Part shown: positions 52,994-63,137 of the stretch, piece after piece
How positions within the stretch are numbered: position 1 is the stretch's first letter
Layout of the letters: the number at the start of each line of letters is the position of its first letter
Assembly (NCBI GenBank): GCA_015069135.1
Contig: SVJE01000001.1
Coordinates: 227,316-291,315 of the forward strand
Reading direction: 5' to 3'
Length of the DNA stretch: 64,000 nt
From: Oscillospiraceae bacterium
GTDB lineage: Bacteria; Bacillota; Clostridia; UBA1212; SIG427
The notes under the pieces: model-generated
What the model was told of the DNA's origin: nothing
Database searches by the model: none
The model's input: only the letters and a program-made list of their open reading frames with translations
Program-made: the position numbers and the translations under genes

Positions 52994-53022
52994 TTGACGA
53001 TAAATAACAGTTATGCTATAAT
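52994..53022 (+). promoter_or_regulatory. Near-consensus promoter of the oadG-oadB pair
   Basis: TTGACG at 52994-52999 and TATAAT at 53017-53022 with a 17-base spacer, about 49 bases before the first ATG. Confidence 0.8.
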
Positions 53023-53070
53023 TTTTTTCAATGTTGCACAATATATTGTAGCAATTTACGGAGGTATTTT

Positions 53071-53424
53071 ATGAGTGACGGTAGTGTTGTATTAGTAGGT
53101 ATTTCAATTGTGTTTATCTGCATGATCTTAATCACATTGGTTCTTTATCTATTTCCATTATTCTTTGGAAATGACAAAAAGAATAAGATAAATAAAAATT
53201 CAAAAAAAGAAGAGAAAGTTGAAAATGTTGTTACAGATTCAAATGTAACAGAAAAAATAGTCAAAAATGATGATAAAGAATTAATAGCTGTAATTAGTGC
53301 TGCAATATCGGCTTATTTAGGTAGCGATTCAGGTATTAAATTTAGAGTAAAATCTTTTAGAAGAGTGGGAGATAATACCTCTGCATGGAGCAAAACTTCC
53401 AGACTGGAAAATCTTTCAGAATAA
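53071..53424 (+). CDS. Sodium-pump decarboxylase gamma subunit (OadG-like)
   Basis: A 117-residue protein with one N-terminal membrane helix (about 6-30), a Lys/Glu-rich linker and a small C-terminal part (ELIAVISAAISAYLG, RRVGDNTSAWSKTSR) typical of OadG-like gamma subunits, which anchor the decarboxylase complex to the membrane beta subunit. GGAGG lies 8 bases before the ATG. It is followed after 14 bases by the beta subunit gene. Confidence 0.85.
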   Translation: MSDGSVVLVGISIVFICMILITLVLYLFPLFFGNDKKNKINKNSKKEEKVENVVTDSNVTEKIVKNDDKELIAVISAAISAYLGSDSGIKFRVKSFRRVGDNTSAWSKTSRLENLSE

Positions 53425-53438
53425 GGAGGAAATGTAAA

Positions 53439-54743
53439 ATGGGAGGATTTATTGATACAATTGTAAGTATTGCTGAAGCTTCCGGATTAGGTTATATAAT
53501 TAATAACTTCTGGGACGGTGGATGGCAGAATGTAGTAATGATTGTTGTTGCATGTGTTTTACTATATTTAGCTATTGTTAAAAAATATGAACCATTATTA
53601 TTATTGCCTATTGCCTTTGGCATGTTATTAGCAAATTTACCTTTAGCTAATCTTACAAGTAAATATACTGTTGAAGGTTTATCTGAATTGTTATCACCAG
53701 AGTCATTGGAGGCCGTTAAGGCGTCTGTTGTTGGGGGATGGGAAAACCTTTCAGAATCTGCTCAGAAACTTGAATTAATGGGTGCGTTAAAAAACACAGG
53801 TTGGAAAGAAGGTCTTATCTATTATCTTTATAAAGGTGTAGACTTTGGTATTTATCCGCCACTTATTTTTATTGGTATTGGCGCAATGACAGACTTTGGA
53901 CCATTGATTTCAAATCCAAAGAGTTTACTTTTAGGAGCAGCAGCACAGGTTGGTATTTTTGTAACATATCTTGGCGCTAGAATACTTGATTCTACCGGTT
54001 TAATTGCATTTTCACAGGCAGACGCAGGTGCTATTGGTATAATTGGTGGAGCTGATGGACCTACAGCAATTTTTACAGCCAGCAAATTAGCTCCTGAGTT
54101 ATTACCAGCAATTGCAGTGGCTGCTTATTCTTATATGGCATTAGTTCCGGTAATTCAGCCACCTATTATGAAAGCTCTTACAACAAAAAAAGAACGTGCT
54201 GTTGTTATGAAACAGACAAGAGCTGTAAGTAAAACAGAGAAAATTATTTTCCCGATTTTTGTTACGATTTTTATTGCTTTGATTCTTCCGGATGCAGCAA
54301 CATTGGTTGGTTGTCTTATGTTGGGTAATCTTATCAAAGAAAGTGGTGTATGTGACAGACTTTGCAAGACTGTTCAAAATGAACTTATGAATATAGTTAC
54401 TATATTCCTTGGAATATCTGTTGGTGCTACAGCTACAGGTACAACATTCCTTAAAGGTCAGACACTTGGTATTATAGCACTTGGTGTTATTGCTTTTGGT
54501 ATGGGTACAGCGACAGGTATTTTGTTTGGTAAAATTATGTATGTTGTTACTAAAGGTAAGGTTAATCCGCTTATTGGTTCTGCAGGTGTATCAGCTGTTC
54601 CTATGGCTGCCAGAGTTGCTCAGAAAGTTGGTCAGGAAGAGAATCCAAACAATTACTTACTTATGCATGCAATGGGTCCAAATGTTGCCGGTGTAATCGG
54701 TAGTGCAATTGCAGCTGGTGTACTTATAAATATGTTGGGATAA
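53439..54743 (+). CDS. Sodium-translocating decarboxylase beta subunit (OadB/GcdB/MmdB)
   Basis: A 434-residue protein with about nine membrane segments. IGPLI-like and GIIGGADGPTAIFTASKLAP near residue 195-215 hold the conserved Asp of the sodium channel, and LLMHAMGPNVAGVIGSA is the C-terminal signature. It couples decarboxylation of oxaloacetate, glutaconyl-CoA or methylmalonyl-CoA to sodium export; which acid cannot be told without the alpha subunit, which is not in the window. ATG 53439 has AAGGAGG 10 bases upstream; an ATG 18 codons earlier lies inside the gamma gene. Confidence 0.95.
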   Translation: MGGFIDTIVSIAEASGLGYIINNFWDGGWQNVVMIVVACVLLYLAIVKKYEPLLLLPIAFGMLLANLPLANLTSKYTVEGLSELLSPESLEAVKASVVGGWENLSESAQKLELMGALKNTGWKEGLIYYLYKGVDFGIYPPLIFIGIGAMTDFGPLISNPKSLLLGAAAQVGIFVTYLGARILDSTGLIAFSQADAGAIGIIGGADGPTAIFTASKLAPELLPAIAVAAYSYMALVPVIQPPIMKALTTKKERAVVMKQTRAVSKTEKIIFPIFVTIFIALILPDAATLVGCLMLGNLIKESGVCDRLCKTVQNELMNIVTIFLGISVGATATGTTFLKGQTLGIIALGVIAFGMGTATGILFGKIMYVVTKGKVNPLIGSAGVSAVPMAARVAQKVGQEENPNNYLLMHAMGPNVAGVIGSAIAAGVLINMLG

Positions 54744-54762
54744 AAAACAATATATAGTGTGT

Positions 54763-54798
54763 AAAGAGTCGATTTTACCTTCAAAATCGGCTCTTTTT
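54763..54798 (+). terminator. Terminator of the decarboxylase pair
   Basis: AAAGAGTCGATTTT (54763-54776) pairs with AAAATCGGCTCTTT (54783-54796), 14 bp with one G-T pair, loop ACCTTC, followed by T-rich sequence. Confidence 0.9.
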
Positions 54799-54885
54799 GT
54801 GTATATACAGGGTTGATTTTATTTTAATAAAGTGTTAAAATTTATTAAACGGAATTGGATTATACATAATATGTACGTAGCACTT

Positions 54886-54914
54886 TTACCGGAACAGAAA
54901 TTCTTTTCCGGTAA
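54886..54914. promoter_or_regulatory. Perfect inverted repeat in the glycogen operon leader region
   Basis: TTACCGGAA (54886-54894) and TTCCGGTAA (54906-54914) are perfect arms, with a further AGA/TCT pairing inside. A TATAAT at 54935-54940, the likely -10 box of the glg operon, starts 20 bases downstream, so the repeat overlaps the expected -35 position. It fits an operator; no T run follows, so it is not a terminator. Confidence 0.5.
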
Positions 54915-54984
54915 TTAATTCATAATATTTTGTATATAATCTTACAGTTACGTATAAAAATATATAGAAATCAGGTGAAGATCA

Positions 54985-56139
54985 ATGAGTAAAAAAAATA
55001 TGATTGCTATGATTCTTGCAGGTGGACAGGGTAGCCGATTAGGGATTATGACTAAAAATATGGCAAAACCAGCTGTTCCATTTGGTGCAAAATACAGAAT
55101 AATTGATTTTGTACTAAGTAATTGCTCCAACTCAGGTATTGATGCAGTAGGTATTTTAACTCAATACAAACCACAGATGCTTAACTCTCATATTGGTATA
55201 GGTTCCCCATGGGATTTGGACAGAGTACATGGTGGTGTAGCCATGTTGCCTCCGTATATGACAGAACAGGGTGGTGACTGGTATAAAGGTACAGCCAATG
55301 CAGTTTATCAGAATTTAAGTTTCATGGAACAATATGATCCAAATTATGTTCTTTTACTATCAGGTGATCATATTTATAAAATGAATTATCGTAAAATGTT
55401 AAAGGAACATATTAAGAAAGGTGCAGATGCTACAATTGCTGTAATTGATGTACCACTTAAAGAAGCCAGTCGTTTTGGAATAATGAATACAAACGAAGAG
55501 GGAACAATTATTGAGTTTGAAGAAAAACCAAAGAATCCTAAAAGCACTTTAGCTTCTATGGGTATTTATATTTTCTCATATGATAAATTAAAGAAATATC
55601 TTATTGATGATGCAAATGATCCTGATTCACAATATGATTTTGGTAAAAATATTATTCCGAAAATGATTAATGACGGAAACAAACTTATCGCATATAAATT
55701 TGAGGGTTATTGGAAGGATGTAGGAACCGTAGAAAGTTATTGGGAAGCCAATATGGATCTTCTTTCTGAAAATAATGCAGTTAGACTTTTTGATAATTCA
55801 TGGAAACTTTATACAGAAACAGGTATATGGCCTGCACAGCATATTGGTGAAAATGCAAAACTAAAAAACTGTCTGGTGTCCGAAGGGTGTGAAATATATG
55901 GTGAGGTAGAGAACTCTATTATATTCCCCGGTGTTAAAATTGCTGAGAAAGCCAGAATTGTTAATTCAATTATTATGGAAAACTGTACAATTGAAAATCA
56001 GGTAATTGTTAACAAGTCAATTGTATTAGAAAATTCATTAATAAAGTCAAACAATATTGTTGGCGATGGTGAAGAAATAGTTTTGGTTGATGCAAATTCA
56101 ATTGTAGAACCAAATTACTACGGAGGTGCAAAAAAATGA
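54985..56139 (+). CDS. glgC: Glucose-1-phosphate adenylyltransferase, catalytic subunit
   Basis: A 384-residue enzyme making ADP-glucose for glycogen synthesis. The nucleotide-binding [10 protein letters not shown] (residues 11-20), [32 protein letters not shown] and [11 protein letters not shown] are all present, followed by a left-handed beta-helix with hexapeptide-like repeats (about 290-380). AGGTGA precedes the ATG by about 7 bases. It overlaps glgD by four bases and probably forms a GlgCD hetero-oligomer. Confidence 0.97.
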   Translation: MSKKNMIAMILAGGQGSRLGIMTKNMAKPAVPFGAKYRIIDFVLSNCSNSGIDAVGILTQYKPQMLNSHIGIGSPWDLDRVHGGVAMLPPYMTEQGGDWYKGTANAVYQNLSFMEQYDPNYVLLLSGDHIYKMNYRKMLKEHIKKGADATIAVIDVPLKEASRFGIMNTNEEGTIIEFEEKPKNPKSTLASMGIYIFSYDKLKKYLIDDANDPDSQYDFGKNIIPKMINDGNKLIAYKFEGYWKDVGTVESYWEANMDLLSENNAVRLFDNSWKLYTETGIWPAQHIGENAKLKNCLVSEGCEIYGEVENSIIFPGVKIAEKARIVNSIIMENCTIENQVIVNKSIVLENSLIKSNNIVGDGEEIVLVDANSIVEPNYYGGAKK

Positions 56140-57260
56140 TTAAAGATTATATGGCAATCTTCAATTTAGGTGAAAATGAAAATGATATCAGAAGCTTAAC
56201 AACAAACAGACCAATTGCTTCTATACCTTTTGCGTCCCGATATAGAGTAATTGACTTTATGCTTTCAAACATCGTTAACAGCGGTATAAAAAATGTTGGT
56301 ATTTTTTCACCGTCAAATTCCAGATCTCTTGTTGACCACGTTGGTACAGGTAAACCATGGGATTTAAACCGAAAAAACGACGGTATGTTTATATTCCATC
56401 ACGGACTAGATGATCTTGTTAATCATGATTCAAAATTGTTAAAAAATAATATGGAATATATATACAGAAGTAAAAATGATAGTGTGATTATTTCATCTTC
56501 ATATATGGTCTGCAATATTGATATAGCTGATCTTATTGATTCTCACGAACAGTCCGGTTGTGACATAACAGTTGCATATAAACACTCGGAAAATGCAAAT
56601 ATTGATTTCCAAAATTGTTACACGCTTGCGGTTGATAAGACTAACAATAAAGTTACCGGTGCCGGTAAAAATATAGGGTTCACAAAGAGTGCTGACGTAT
56701 GTATGGAAATATTTGTTATGAAAAAAGAACTTTTTGTAGATTTTCTTTACAAATCCGCAACAAATTCTACTAAAGGAACATTGTATAATGTTATATTTGG
56801 TGAGATAAATAATTTCAATGTTAATGCATATGAATTTACCGGTTATCTTGCTTGTATTAATTCAATAAAATCTTATTATGAAGCAAGTATGGATATGTTG
56901 GATTTCAATTTAAGAAATGAATTATTCATGGCAGGAAACAGACCTATTTACACCAAAATTAAAGATGAACATCCGACACTTTATGTTGATGGTTGTAAAG
57001 TGTGCAATTCACTTATTGCTGACGGATGTATTATTAAGGGTAAAGTGAATAATAGTTTGCTTGCAAGATATGTAACTGTAGAAAATGATGTTGAACTTGA
57101 TAATTGCATAATTTTACAGAACTGTACAATTAAAGCCGGTTCAAAGCTTTCAAATGTAATTATAGATAAAAACGCAACAATTGAACCAGGTACAGAGCTT
57201 AAAGGCAGTACACAATACCCATTAGTAGTTGAAAAAAGAAACTTTATGAATGGTTTCTGA
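56136..57260 (+). CDS. glgD: GlgD subunit of glucose-1-phosphate adenylyltransferase
   Basis: A 374-residue GlgC paralogue. The GGxGxRL loop is missing at the N-terminus, replaced by [17 protein letters not shown], while [14 protein letters not shown] and the C-terminal beta-helix are kept. This matches the GlgD proteins of Bacillota, which are weakly active alone and modulate GlgC. The ATGA overlap with glgC implies coupled translation and equal stoichiometry; GGAGG lies in the end of glgC. glgA begins 27 bases downstream. Confidence 0.95.
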   Translation: MIKDYMAIFNLGENENDIRSLTTNRPIASIPFASRYRVIDFMLSNIVNSGIKNVGIFSPSNSRSLVDHVGTGKPWDLNRKNDGMFIFHHGLDDLVNHDSKLLKNNMEYIYRSKNDSVIISSSYMVCNIDIADLIDSHEQSGCDITVAYKHSENANIDFQNCYTLAVDKTNNKVTGAGKNIGFTKSADVCMEIFVMKKELFVDFLYKSATNSTKGTLYNVIFGEINNFNVNAYEFTGYLACINSIKSYYEASMDMLDFNLRNELFMAGNRPIYTKIKDEHPTLYVDGCKVCNSLIADGCIIKGKVNNSLLARYVTVENDVELDNCIILQNCTIKAGSKLSNVIIDKNATIEPGTELKGSTQYPLVVEKRNFMNGF

Positions 57261-57287
57261 TTACAAATAGTTACGGAGGAAAATAAA

Positions 57288-58715
57288 ATGAAAGTATTAT
57301 TTGTTTCTGCAGAAGTTCATCCGTTTTTAAAAACCGGTGGCCTTGCAGATGTTGCGTATGCTTTACCAAAATCCTTATGTCAACAGGGGCTTGATGTAAG
57401 AGTAATTATGCCTAAATATAGTGATATTCCACAGGATTTTGCCGGTAAAATGTCATTGGTAGCAAGTTTTAATGTATACGTTGGTTGGAGAAGTCAGTAT
57501 TGTGGTCTTTATTCATTGGTTTATGAAGGCGTAACATATTACTTTATTGACAATGAATATTATTTCAAACGTGGCGGATGTTATGGATACTATGATGACG
57601 GTGAACGTTTTGCATATTTCTGTCGTGCTGTTTTGGAATCAATATTCAGAATGGATGATTTCAGACCTGATGTTATTCATTGTAATGACTGGCATACAGG
57701 TATGATTCCTGTAATGTTCAGAGATTCATACTATAGAAGTCCTGAATTAACTAATACAAAAACTGTATTTACAATTCACAACTTAAAATATCAGGGTTTG
57801 TTCTCACCTGCAATTTTAGAAGATCTTTGCGGACTTACAATGCATTATTACACAGAGGATAAGCTTAAATATAATGATGCAATTTCCTTTATGAAGGGTG
57901 GTATCGTATTTGCAGACAGGGTAACTACTGTAAGCGATACTTATGCTAAAGAAATTCAGACACCTGAATTCGGTGAAGGTCTTGATGGACTGTTAAGAGA
58001 AAAGTCATATAAGCTTTCAGGTATTACAAATGGTATTGACTATGATATTTGTAATCCTCAGACAGATCCTGATATTGCAGTAAATTATACTTCAAGATCT
58101 ATAAAACGAAAAGTTGAAAATAAAACTGATTTACAAGCTACAGTGAATTTGCCTGTAAACCCTGATGTACCTGTAATTGGTCTTATTTCAAGACTTGTAA
58201 GACAAAAGGGCATAGATCTTATTACCTGTGTAATTGAAGAACTTCTTAAAGAAGATGTACAGCTTGTACTTTTAGGTAGTGGTGATAGAGATTATCAGGA
58301 TTTCTTTGAGTATTATGCATCAAGTTATCCAGGAAAAGTTGCTTGCTATATTGGTTTTGATGGTGCGTTAGCATCAAAAATCTATGCGGGTAGTGATATA
58401 TTCCTTATGCCATCTCATTTTGAACCTTGCGGAATCAGTCAGATGATTTCTATGAGATACGGAACTATTCCTGTGGTAAGAGAAACCGGAGGTCTTAAAG
58501 ACACAGTAACTCCTTTTAATGAATATACTGATGAAGGCAATGGTTTCTCATTTGCAAATTACAACGCCCATGAGATGCTTGATATAATCAGATATGCTCT
58601 TAAGCAGTATAAGAATAAAGATGTATGGCAGAATATTATTAAAAATGCTATGAAAACAAACAGTGATTGGAAATCAAAAGCACTGGAATATATTAAATTG
58701 TATGAGGAAATGTAA
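57288..58715 (+). CDS. glgA: Glycogen synthase GlgA
   Basis: A 475-residue GT5 glycogen synthase using ADP-glucose. The ADP-binding KTGGLADVAYALP is at residues 15-27, HCNDWHTG near residue 130, HNLKYQG near 165, and the GT-B C-terminal half has ISRLVRQKGIDL, and FEPCGISQM with the catalytic Glu region. GGAGG is 8 bases before the ATG. It lies between glgD and glgP, fitting one operon for synthesis and breakdown. Confidence 0.97.
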   Translation: MKVLFVSAEVHPFLKTGGLADVAYALPKSLCQQGLDVRVIMPKYSDIPQDFAGKMSLVASFNVYVGWRSQYCGLYSLVYEGVTYYFIDNEYYFKRGGCYGYYDDGERFAYFCRAVLESIFRMDDFRPDVIHCNDWHTGMIPVMFRDSYYRSPELTNTKTVFTIHNLKYQGLFSPAILEDLCGLTMHYYTEDKLKYNDAISFMKGGIVFADRVTTVSDTYAKEIQTPEFGEGLDGLLREKSYKLSGITNGIDYDICNPQTDPDIAVNYTSRSIKRKVENKTDLQATVNLPVNPDVPVIGLISRLVRQKGIDLITCVIEELLKEDVQLVLLGSGDRDYQDFFEYYASSYPGKVACYIGFDGALASKIYAGSDIFLMPSHFEPCGISQMISMRYGTIPVVRETGGLKDTVTPFNEYTDEGNGFSFANYNAHEMLDIIRYALKQYKNKDVWQNIIKNAMKTNSDWKSKALEYIKLYEEM

Positions 58716-58720
58716 TTAAA

Positions 58721-61147
58721 ATGATATTGGATAAAGAAACGTTTAAGCAAAATTTCAAAGATAAACTTATGCTCATGTTCAGAGAAGAAGTGTCCGAAGC
58801 ATCAGAGCTTGATAAATATATTGCTTTTGGTACTCTTGTTACTGAATACATGAGTAAAGATTGGTATAACACTCAGAAGAAAAACTCTCAGGAAAATAGA
58901 AAACAGGTTTACTATTTTTCTCTTGAATTTTTAATTGGAAGACTTATGGATGCAAACCTTATTAACTTAGGTATCAGAGATGTTTGTGAAGAAGGTCTGA
59001 AAGAATTAGGAATTTCACTTAAAAATATGGAAGAAGTAGAACCTGACGCAGGATTAGGCAACGGTGGTCTTGGTAGACTTGCTGCTTGTTTTCTGGATTC
59101 TATGGCATCTTTAGGAATTGCAGGTCATGGTAACGGTATCCGTTATAAATACGGCCTTTTCCAGCAGCAGATACAAAATGGTTATCAGATTGAAAGTCCT
59201 GATAACTGGCTTAAGATTCGTAATGTATGGGAGACCAGACATGATGATGAAGCATGTATTGTTAAATTTGGAGGCGTATGTGACGTTCAGTGGATTGATA
59301 ATAAGCTTTATGTTACTCAGCGTGACTATGAACCAATTTTAGCTGTTCCATATGACATGCCGGTTCCGGGTTATGAAAATGGTACAGTAAATACATTAAG
59401 GCTCTGGAGTGCGGAAACTCATGGTAGCGGTTTTGATTTTTCCAGTTTTTCAAGAGGTGACTACGAAAAGGCTATAGAAGGTCAGTACAGTGTTGGTGCA
59501 ATAACAAATGTTCTTTATCCTGATGATTCTACACCAAGAGGTAAAATGCTTCGTCTCAAGCAGGAATATTTCTTTACAAGTGCCGGAATTCAGAGTATTG
59601 TAAGAAAACATAAGAGAAAAGGTCTGCCTTTAACAGAGTTTCATAATTATGTAGCAATTCATATTAATGACACTCATCCGGCTCTAGCTGTAGCTGAACT
59701 TATGCGTATTCTCATTGACGAAGAAAACATTGACTGGGATACTGCATGGAATGTAACTACACAGACTATGGGTTATACAAATCATACGATCTTAGCAGAA
59801 GCTTTGGAAAAGTGGAATATTGATATGTTTAAATCACTATTACCAAGAATTTATATGATTGTTGAAGAAATCAACAGAAGATTCTGTGTTGAAGTTGCTG
59901 ATAAATATAAGAATGATTGGAATAAACTTAAGGAAATGTCTATTATTCAGGATGGAGTTGTAAAGATGGCCCATCTTGCAATTGTAGGTAGCCATTCTGT
60001 AAACGGTGTTGCAGCTCTTCATACTGAAATACTTAAAAATCAGGAACTTAAGAACTTCCATGAGTTTTATCCCGGTAAATTTAATAACAAAACAAATGGA
60101 ATTACCCATAGAAGATGGCTTATAAAAGCAAATCCTTGGCTTACATCATTATTGGATGATACAATCGGAACAGGTTGGAGAAAAGATGCTTCACAGCTTT
60201 CTCTTGTAAAGAAACATGTAGAAAGAAAGGTGTTTTTAGACGAACTTTCTGATGTAAAGCTACAGAATAAAAAGAGACTTGCTGAATATATGAGTAAAAA
60301 TTGTGGTATAGTAGTAGATCCAACTTCAATTTTTGATATTCAGGTTAAGAGATTACACATGTATAAGAGACAATTACTTAATATTTTACATGTAATTGAT
60401 CTTTATAACAGACTTAAAGATAATCCTAACCTTGATATTGTTCCACACACATATATTTTTGCTGCAAAAGCTTTCCCAAGCTATCACATTGCCAAGAGCG
60501 TAATTAAGCTTATTAACACTATGGCTGATATTGTAAATAATGATAAGAGTCTTGATGATAAGCTTAAAGTTGCTTTTTTACCAAACTACAGTGTAAGTCT
60601 TGCTGAAATCATGACACCTGCGGGAGATGTAAGTGAACAGATTTCTACAGCTTCAAAAGAAGCCTCAGGTACTGGTAATATGAAATTTATGATGAATGGT
60701 GCTGTTACATGTGCAACGCTGGATGGTGCAAATGTAGAAATTCATGAGTCAGTAGGGGATGACAACATTATTCTCTTTGGTATGACTGCTGATGAGGTTA
60801 TAAACCTCTATAAATCAGGTTCTTACAGAGCTTCTGATTACACAGAAAGAAATGCTTCAATAAAGAGAATTATGAACCAACTTTATTCAGGTTTTAATGG
60901 TGTTGTTAAATCTTCTGAATTTGAACTTATAACAAGACACTTAACTTATGAGAATGACCCATATCTTGCACTTGCCGATTTTGAGTCCTACAAAACTGCT
61001 CAAGGTAAAATTGATACTTTGTTCAGAGACAGAGATAAATGGAACAAGATGTCTGCTGAGAATATTGCAGGATCAGGGATATTCTCAAGTGATAATACAA
61101 TCAGAAAATATGCAAACGAAATCTGGAATGTAACTTATGATAAATGA
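58721..61147 (+). CDS. glgP: Glycogen/maltodextrin phosphorylase
   Basis: An 808-residue GT35 phosphorylase releasing glucose-1-phosphate from alpha-1,4-glucan. The pyridoxal-phosphate site is EASGTGNMKFMMNGA with its Lys, preceded by SLAEIMTPAGDVSEQIS; the N-terminal part has EPDAGLGNGGLGRLAACF, and HINDTHPALAV is present. Length fits the family. It starts 5 bases after glgA and its end overlaps the GH13 gene by 11 bases, so both are co-translated. Confidence 0.97.
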   Translation: MILDKETFKQNFKDKLMLMFREEVSEASELDKYIAFGTLVTEYMSKDWYNTQKKNSQENRKQVYYFSLEFLIGRLMDANLINLGIRDVCEEGLKELGISLKNMEEVEPDAGLGNGGLGRLAACFLDSMASLGIAGHGNGIRYKYGLFQQQIQNGYQIESPDNWLKIRNVWETRHDDEACIVKFGGVCDVQWIDNKLYVTQRDYEPILAVPYDMPVPGYENGTVNTLRLWSAETHGSGFDFSSFSRGDYEKAIEGQYSVGAITNVLYPDDSTPRGKMLRLKQEYFFTSAGIQSIVRKHKRKGLPLTEFHNYVAIHINDTHPALAVAELMRILIDEENIDWDTAWNVTTQTMGYTNHTILAEALEKWNIDMFKSLLPRIYMIVEEINRRFCVEVADKYKNDWNKLKEMSIIQDGVVKMAHLAIVGSHSVNGVAALHTEILKNQELKNFHEFYPGKFNNKTNGITHRRWLIKANPWLTSLLDDTIGTGWRKDASQLSLVKKHVERKVFLDELSDVKLQNKKRLAEYMSKNCGIVVDPTSIFDIQVKRLHMYKRQLLNILHVIDLYNRLKDNPNLDIVPHTYIFAAKAFPSYHIAKSVIKLINTMADIVNNDKSLDDKLKVAFLPNYSVSLAEIMTPAGDVSEQISTASKEASGTGNMKFMMNGAVTCATLDGANVEIHESVGDDNIILFGMTADEVINLYKSGSYRASDYTERNASIKRIMNQLYSGFNGVVKSSEFELITRHLTYENDPYLALADFESYKTAQGKIDTLFRDRDKWNKMSAENIAGSGIFSSDNTIRKYANEIWNVTYDK

Positions 61148-63137
61148 AATTGAATTTTTTCATGATACAAGAGAATTAACTAACAGAGAGCCATACGGTG
61201 CTATTGAGGCCGGCAGTAACATTAAATTGAGACTGCTGGCTTTGGCCGGTTATGGATTTACAGGTGAGATATCAGTTAATATACATTTTACTGCCGATAC
61301 TACCTTTGGAAACCTTTCCTTTGATGTTCCCATGAAAAAACAGGTACGGATAAACAAAGGAAGAATTCAAGGTGATTTTACAGCAGAAATTGATTCTTTT
61401 GACAGTCCTGGTGTATATTTTTATTATTTTGTTATTAATATTAAGGAATCTGAGCGATTTGATGCTCCCGTTCAACGTGTATATTATGGCAATAACAAAC
61501 TTGGTTCCGGCGGACTTGGTAAAATATATTACGAAAATCCAAACTCTTATCAGGTTACTGTATATGAAAAAGGGAATGATGTTCCACATGATATACTTTC
61601 CTCTGTTATTTATCAGATATTTCCTGATAGATTTTACAGAAGTGGTAAAGTTGATATTTATAACTGTGGTAGAGTTAACGGAGATATCAGAGTTTATGAA
61701 AACTGGAATGATAAACCTCAATACAATAAGAATGAAAAGGGTGATATTGTCCAGTGGGATTTCTTCGGCGGAGACCTTTATGGTGTTGAGGAAAAATTGG
61801 ATTACATTAATGAATTAGGCGTTGACAAAATTTATTTAAATCCTATTTTTGAAGCTGCCAGCAATCATAGATATGATACAGCCAACTATAAGTCTGTTGA
61901 TCCGATTTTAGGTGGTGAAGAGGCATTTGATTTTCTGATTAAATCATGTAAGGAAAGAAATATAGACTTAATTTTAGATGGTGTTTTCAGTCATACAGGC
62001 GAAGATAGTATATATTTTGATCATTTTGGTCATTATAACCAGAATGGTGCTTATCTTAATAACAATTCTCCATACAGGAGTTGGTTCAGATTCAAACATA
62101 ATGATGATGATTATGAATGTTGGTGGAATTGTAAAGCATTACCAAATGTTAATGAAACTGACCCATCTTATATGGATTATATTATAACCGGAGAAGATAG
62201 TGTAATAAAACACTGGCTAAATAAAGGTGTATATGGATTCAGACTTGATGTTGCAGATGAACTTCCTGATCAATTTATTGCTGCTCTTCGTAATGAATTA
62301 GATAATTCTGCATCTGGTGAAAAATTTTTACTGGGTGAAGTATGGGAAGATGCATCAAATAAAATTAGCTACAATGTAAGAAGACAGTATTTTACGAAAA
62401 AAGAATTACACAGTGTAACCAATTATGTTTTCAGAGATAGTTTACTAAGCTTTTTAATCGGTGAAATTCCGGCCAGAGACTTGTGGTCTAAGTTTTTATC
62501 TTTAAAAGAAAATTATCCGGTTCATAATTTCTATTCCGTTGTTAACATGACAGGAACACATGATGTAACAAGACTTTTTACTATTCTTAAAGATTTTACT
62601 GATGGTAATGAAGACTATGCATTTAAACTACATGTAGCATATGCTGCTGTTTTGTTTACATTTACCGGAATTCCTTTGGTGTATTATGGCGATGAGGTTT
62701 GTATGGAGGGTAGAAACGATCCTGATAATCGCCGTCCATATCCTTGGAATAATGTAAAACATCCCCGTATGTTAGAGCTTTTCCGTATTTTCGGACAACT
62801 AAGAAAGGATGAACCTGTTCTTCACAAAGGATTATTACGTATTATATCCCCAATTAAGGAAGATGAGAATTTAGAGCGTAATATATTTGCTTTTGAAAGA
62901 CATTTTAACAATGGAATAAATGCATTTAGTGAAAATGTTCAGTTAAAAGATTCTGAAAGTGACAGTATTGTTACTGTAATTAATAGAGAATACGCTGAAA
63001 AAACGGTTAAATTAAGTGGATTTATACCCGGATTTATGTATGTCTCCATTAAAACTAATAAGGTATATACTGTTGATGATGAAGGTTATATACACATTGT
63101 TTTAGGAGACGCGGACATATTAAAACGAATTATGTGA
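61137..63137 (+). CDS. GH13 alpha-amylase family glycosidase (neopullulanase-like)
   Basis: A 666-residue cytoplasmic enzyme: an N-terminal beta-sandwich (about 1-145), a GH13 barrel starting with VIYQIFPDRFYRSG, and a C-terminal beta domain. Barrel motifs include DGVFSHTG (281-288), the nucleophile D371 in GFRLDVADEL, the acid/base E401 in LLGEVWED and MTGTHD. The arrangement suits neopullulanase/cyclomaltodextrinase-type enzymes that hydrolyse short glucans or branch points. No signal peptide. It sits where a branching or debranching gene would be expected. Its 3' end overlaps the convergent enolase gene by 18 bases. Confidence 0.93.
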   Translation: MINEIEFFHDTRELTNREPYGAIEAGSNIKLRLLALAGYGFTGEISVNIHFTADTTFGNLSFDVPMKKQVRINKGRIQGDFTAEIDSFDSPGVYFYYFVINIKESERFDAPVQRVYYGNNKLGSGGLGKIYYENPNSYQVTVYEKGNDVPHDILSSVIYQIFPDRFYRSGKVDIYNCGRVNGDIRVYENWNDKPQYNKNEKGDIVQWDFFGGDLYGVEEKLDYINELGVDKIYLNPIFEAASNHRYDTANYKSVDPILGGEEAFDFLIKSCKERNIDLILDGVFSHTGEDSIYFDHFGHYNQNGAYLNNNSPYRSWFRFKHNDDDYECWWNCKALPNVNETDPSYMDYIITGEDSVIKHWLNKGVYGFRLDVADELPDQFIAALRNELDNSASGEKFLLGEVWEDASNKISYNVRRQYFTKKELHSVTNYVFRDSLLSFLIGEIPARDLWSKFLSLKENYPVHNFYSVVNMTGTHDVTRLFTILKDFTDGNEDYAFKLHVAYAAVLFTFTGIPLVYYGDEVCMEGRNDPDNRRPYPWNNVKHPRMLELFRIFGQLRKDEPVLHKGLLRIISPIKEDENLERNIFAFERHFNNGINAFSENVQLKDSESDSIVTVINREYAEKTVKLSGFIPGFMYVSIKTNKVYTVDDEGYIHIVLGDADILKRIM

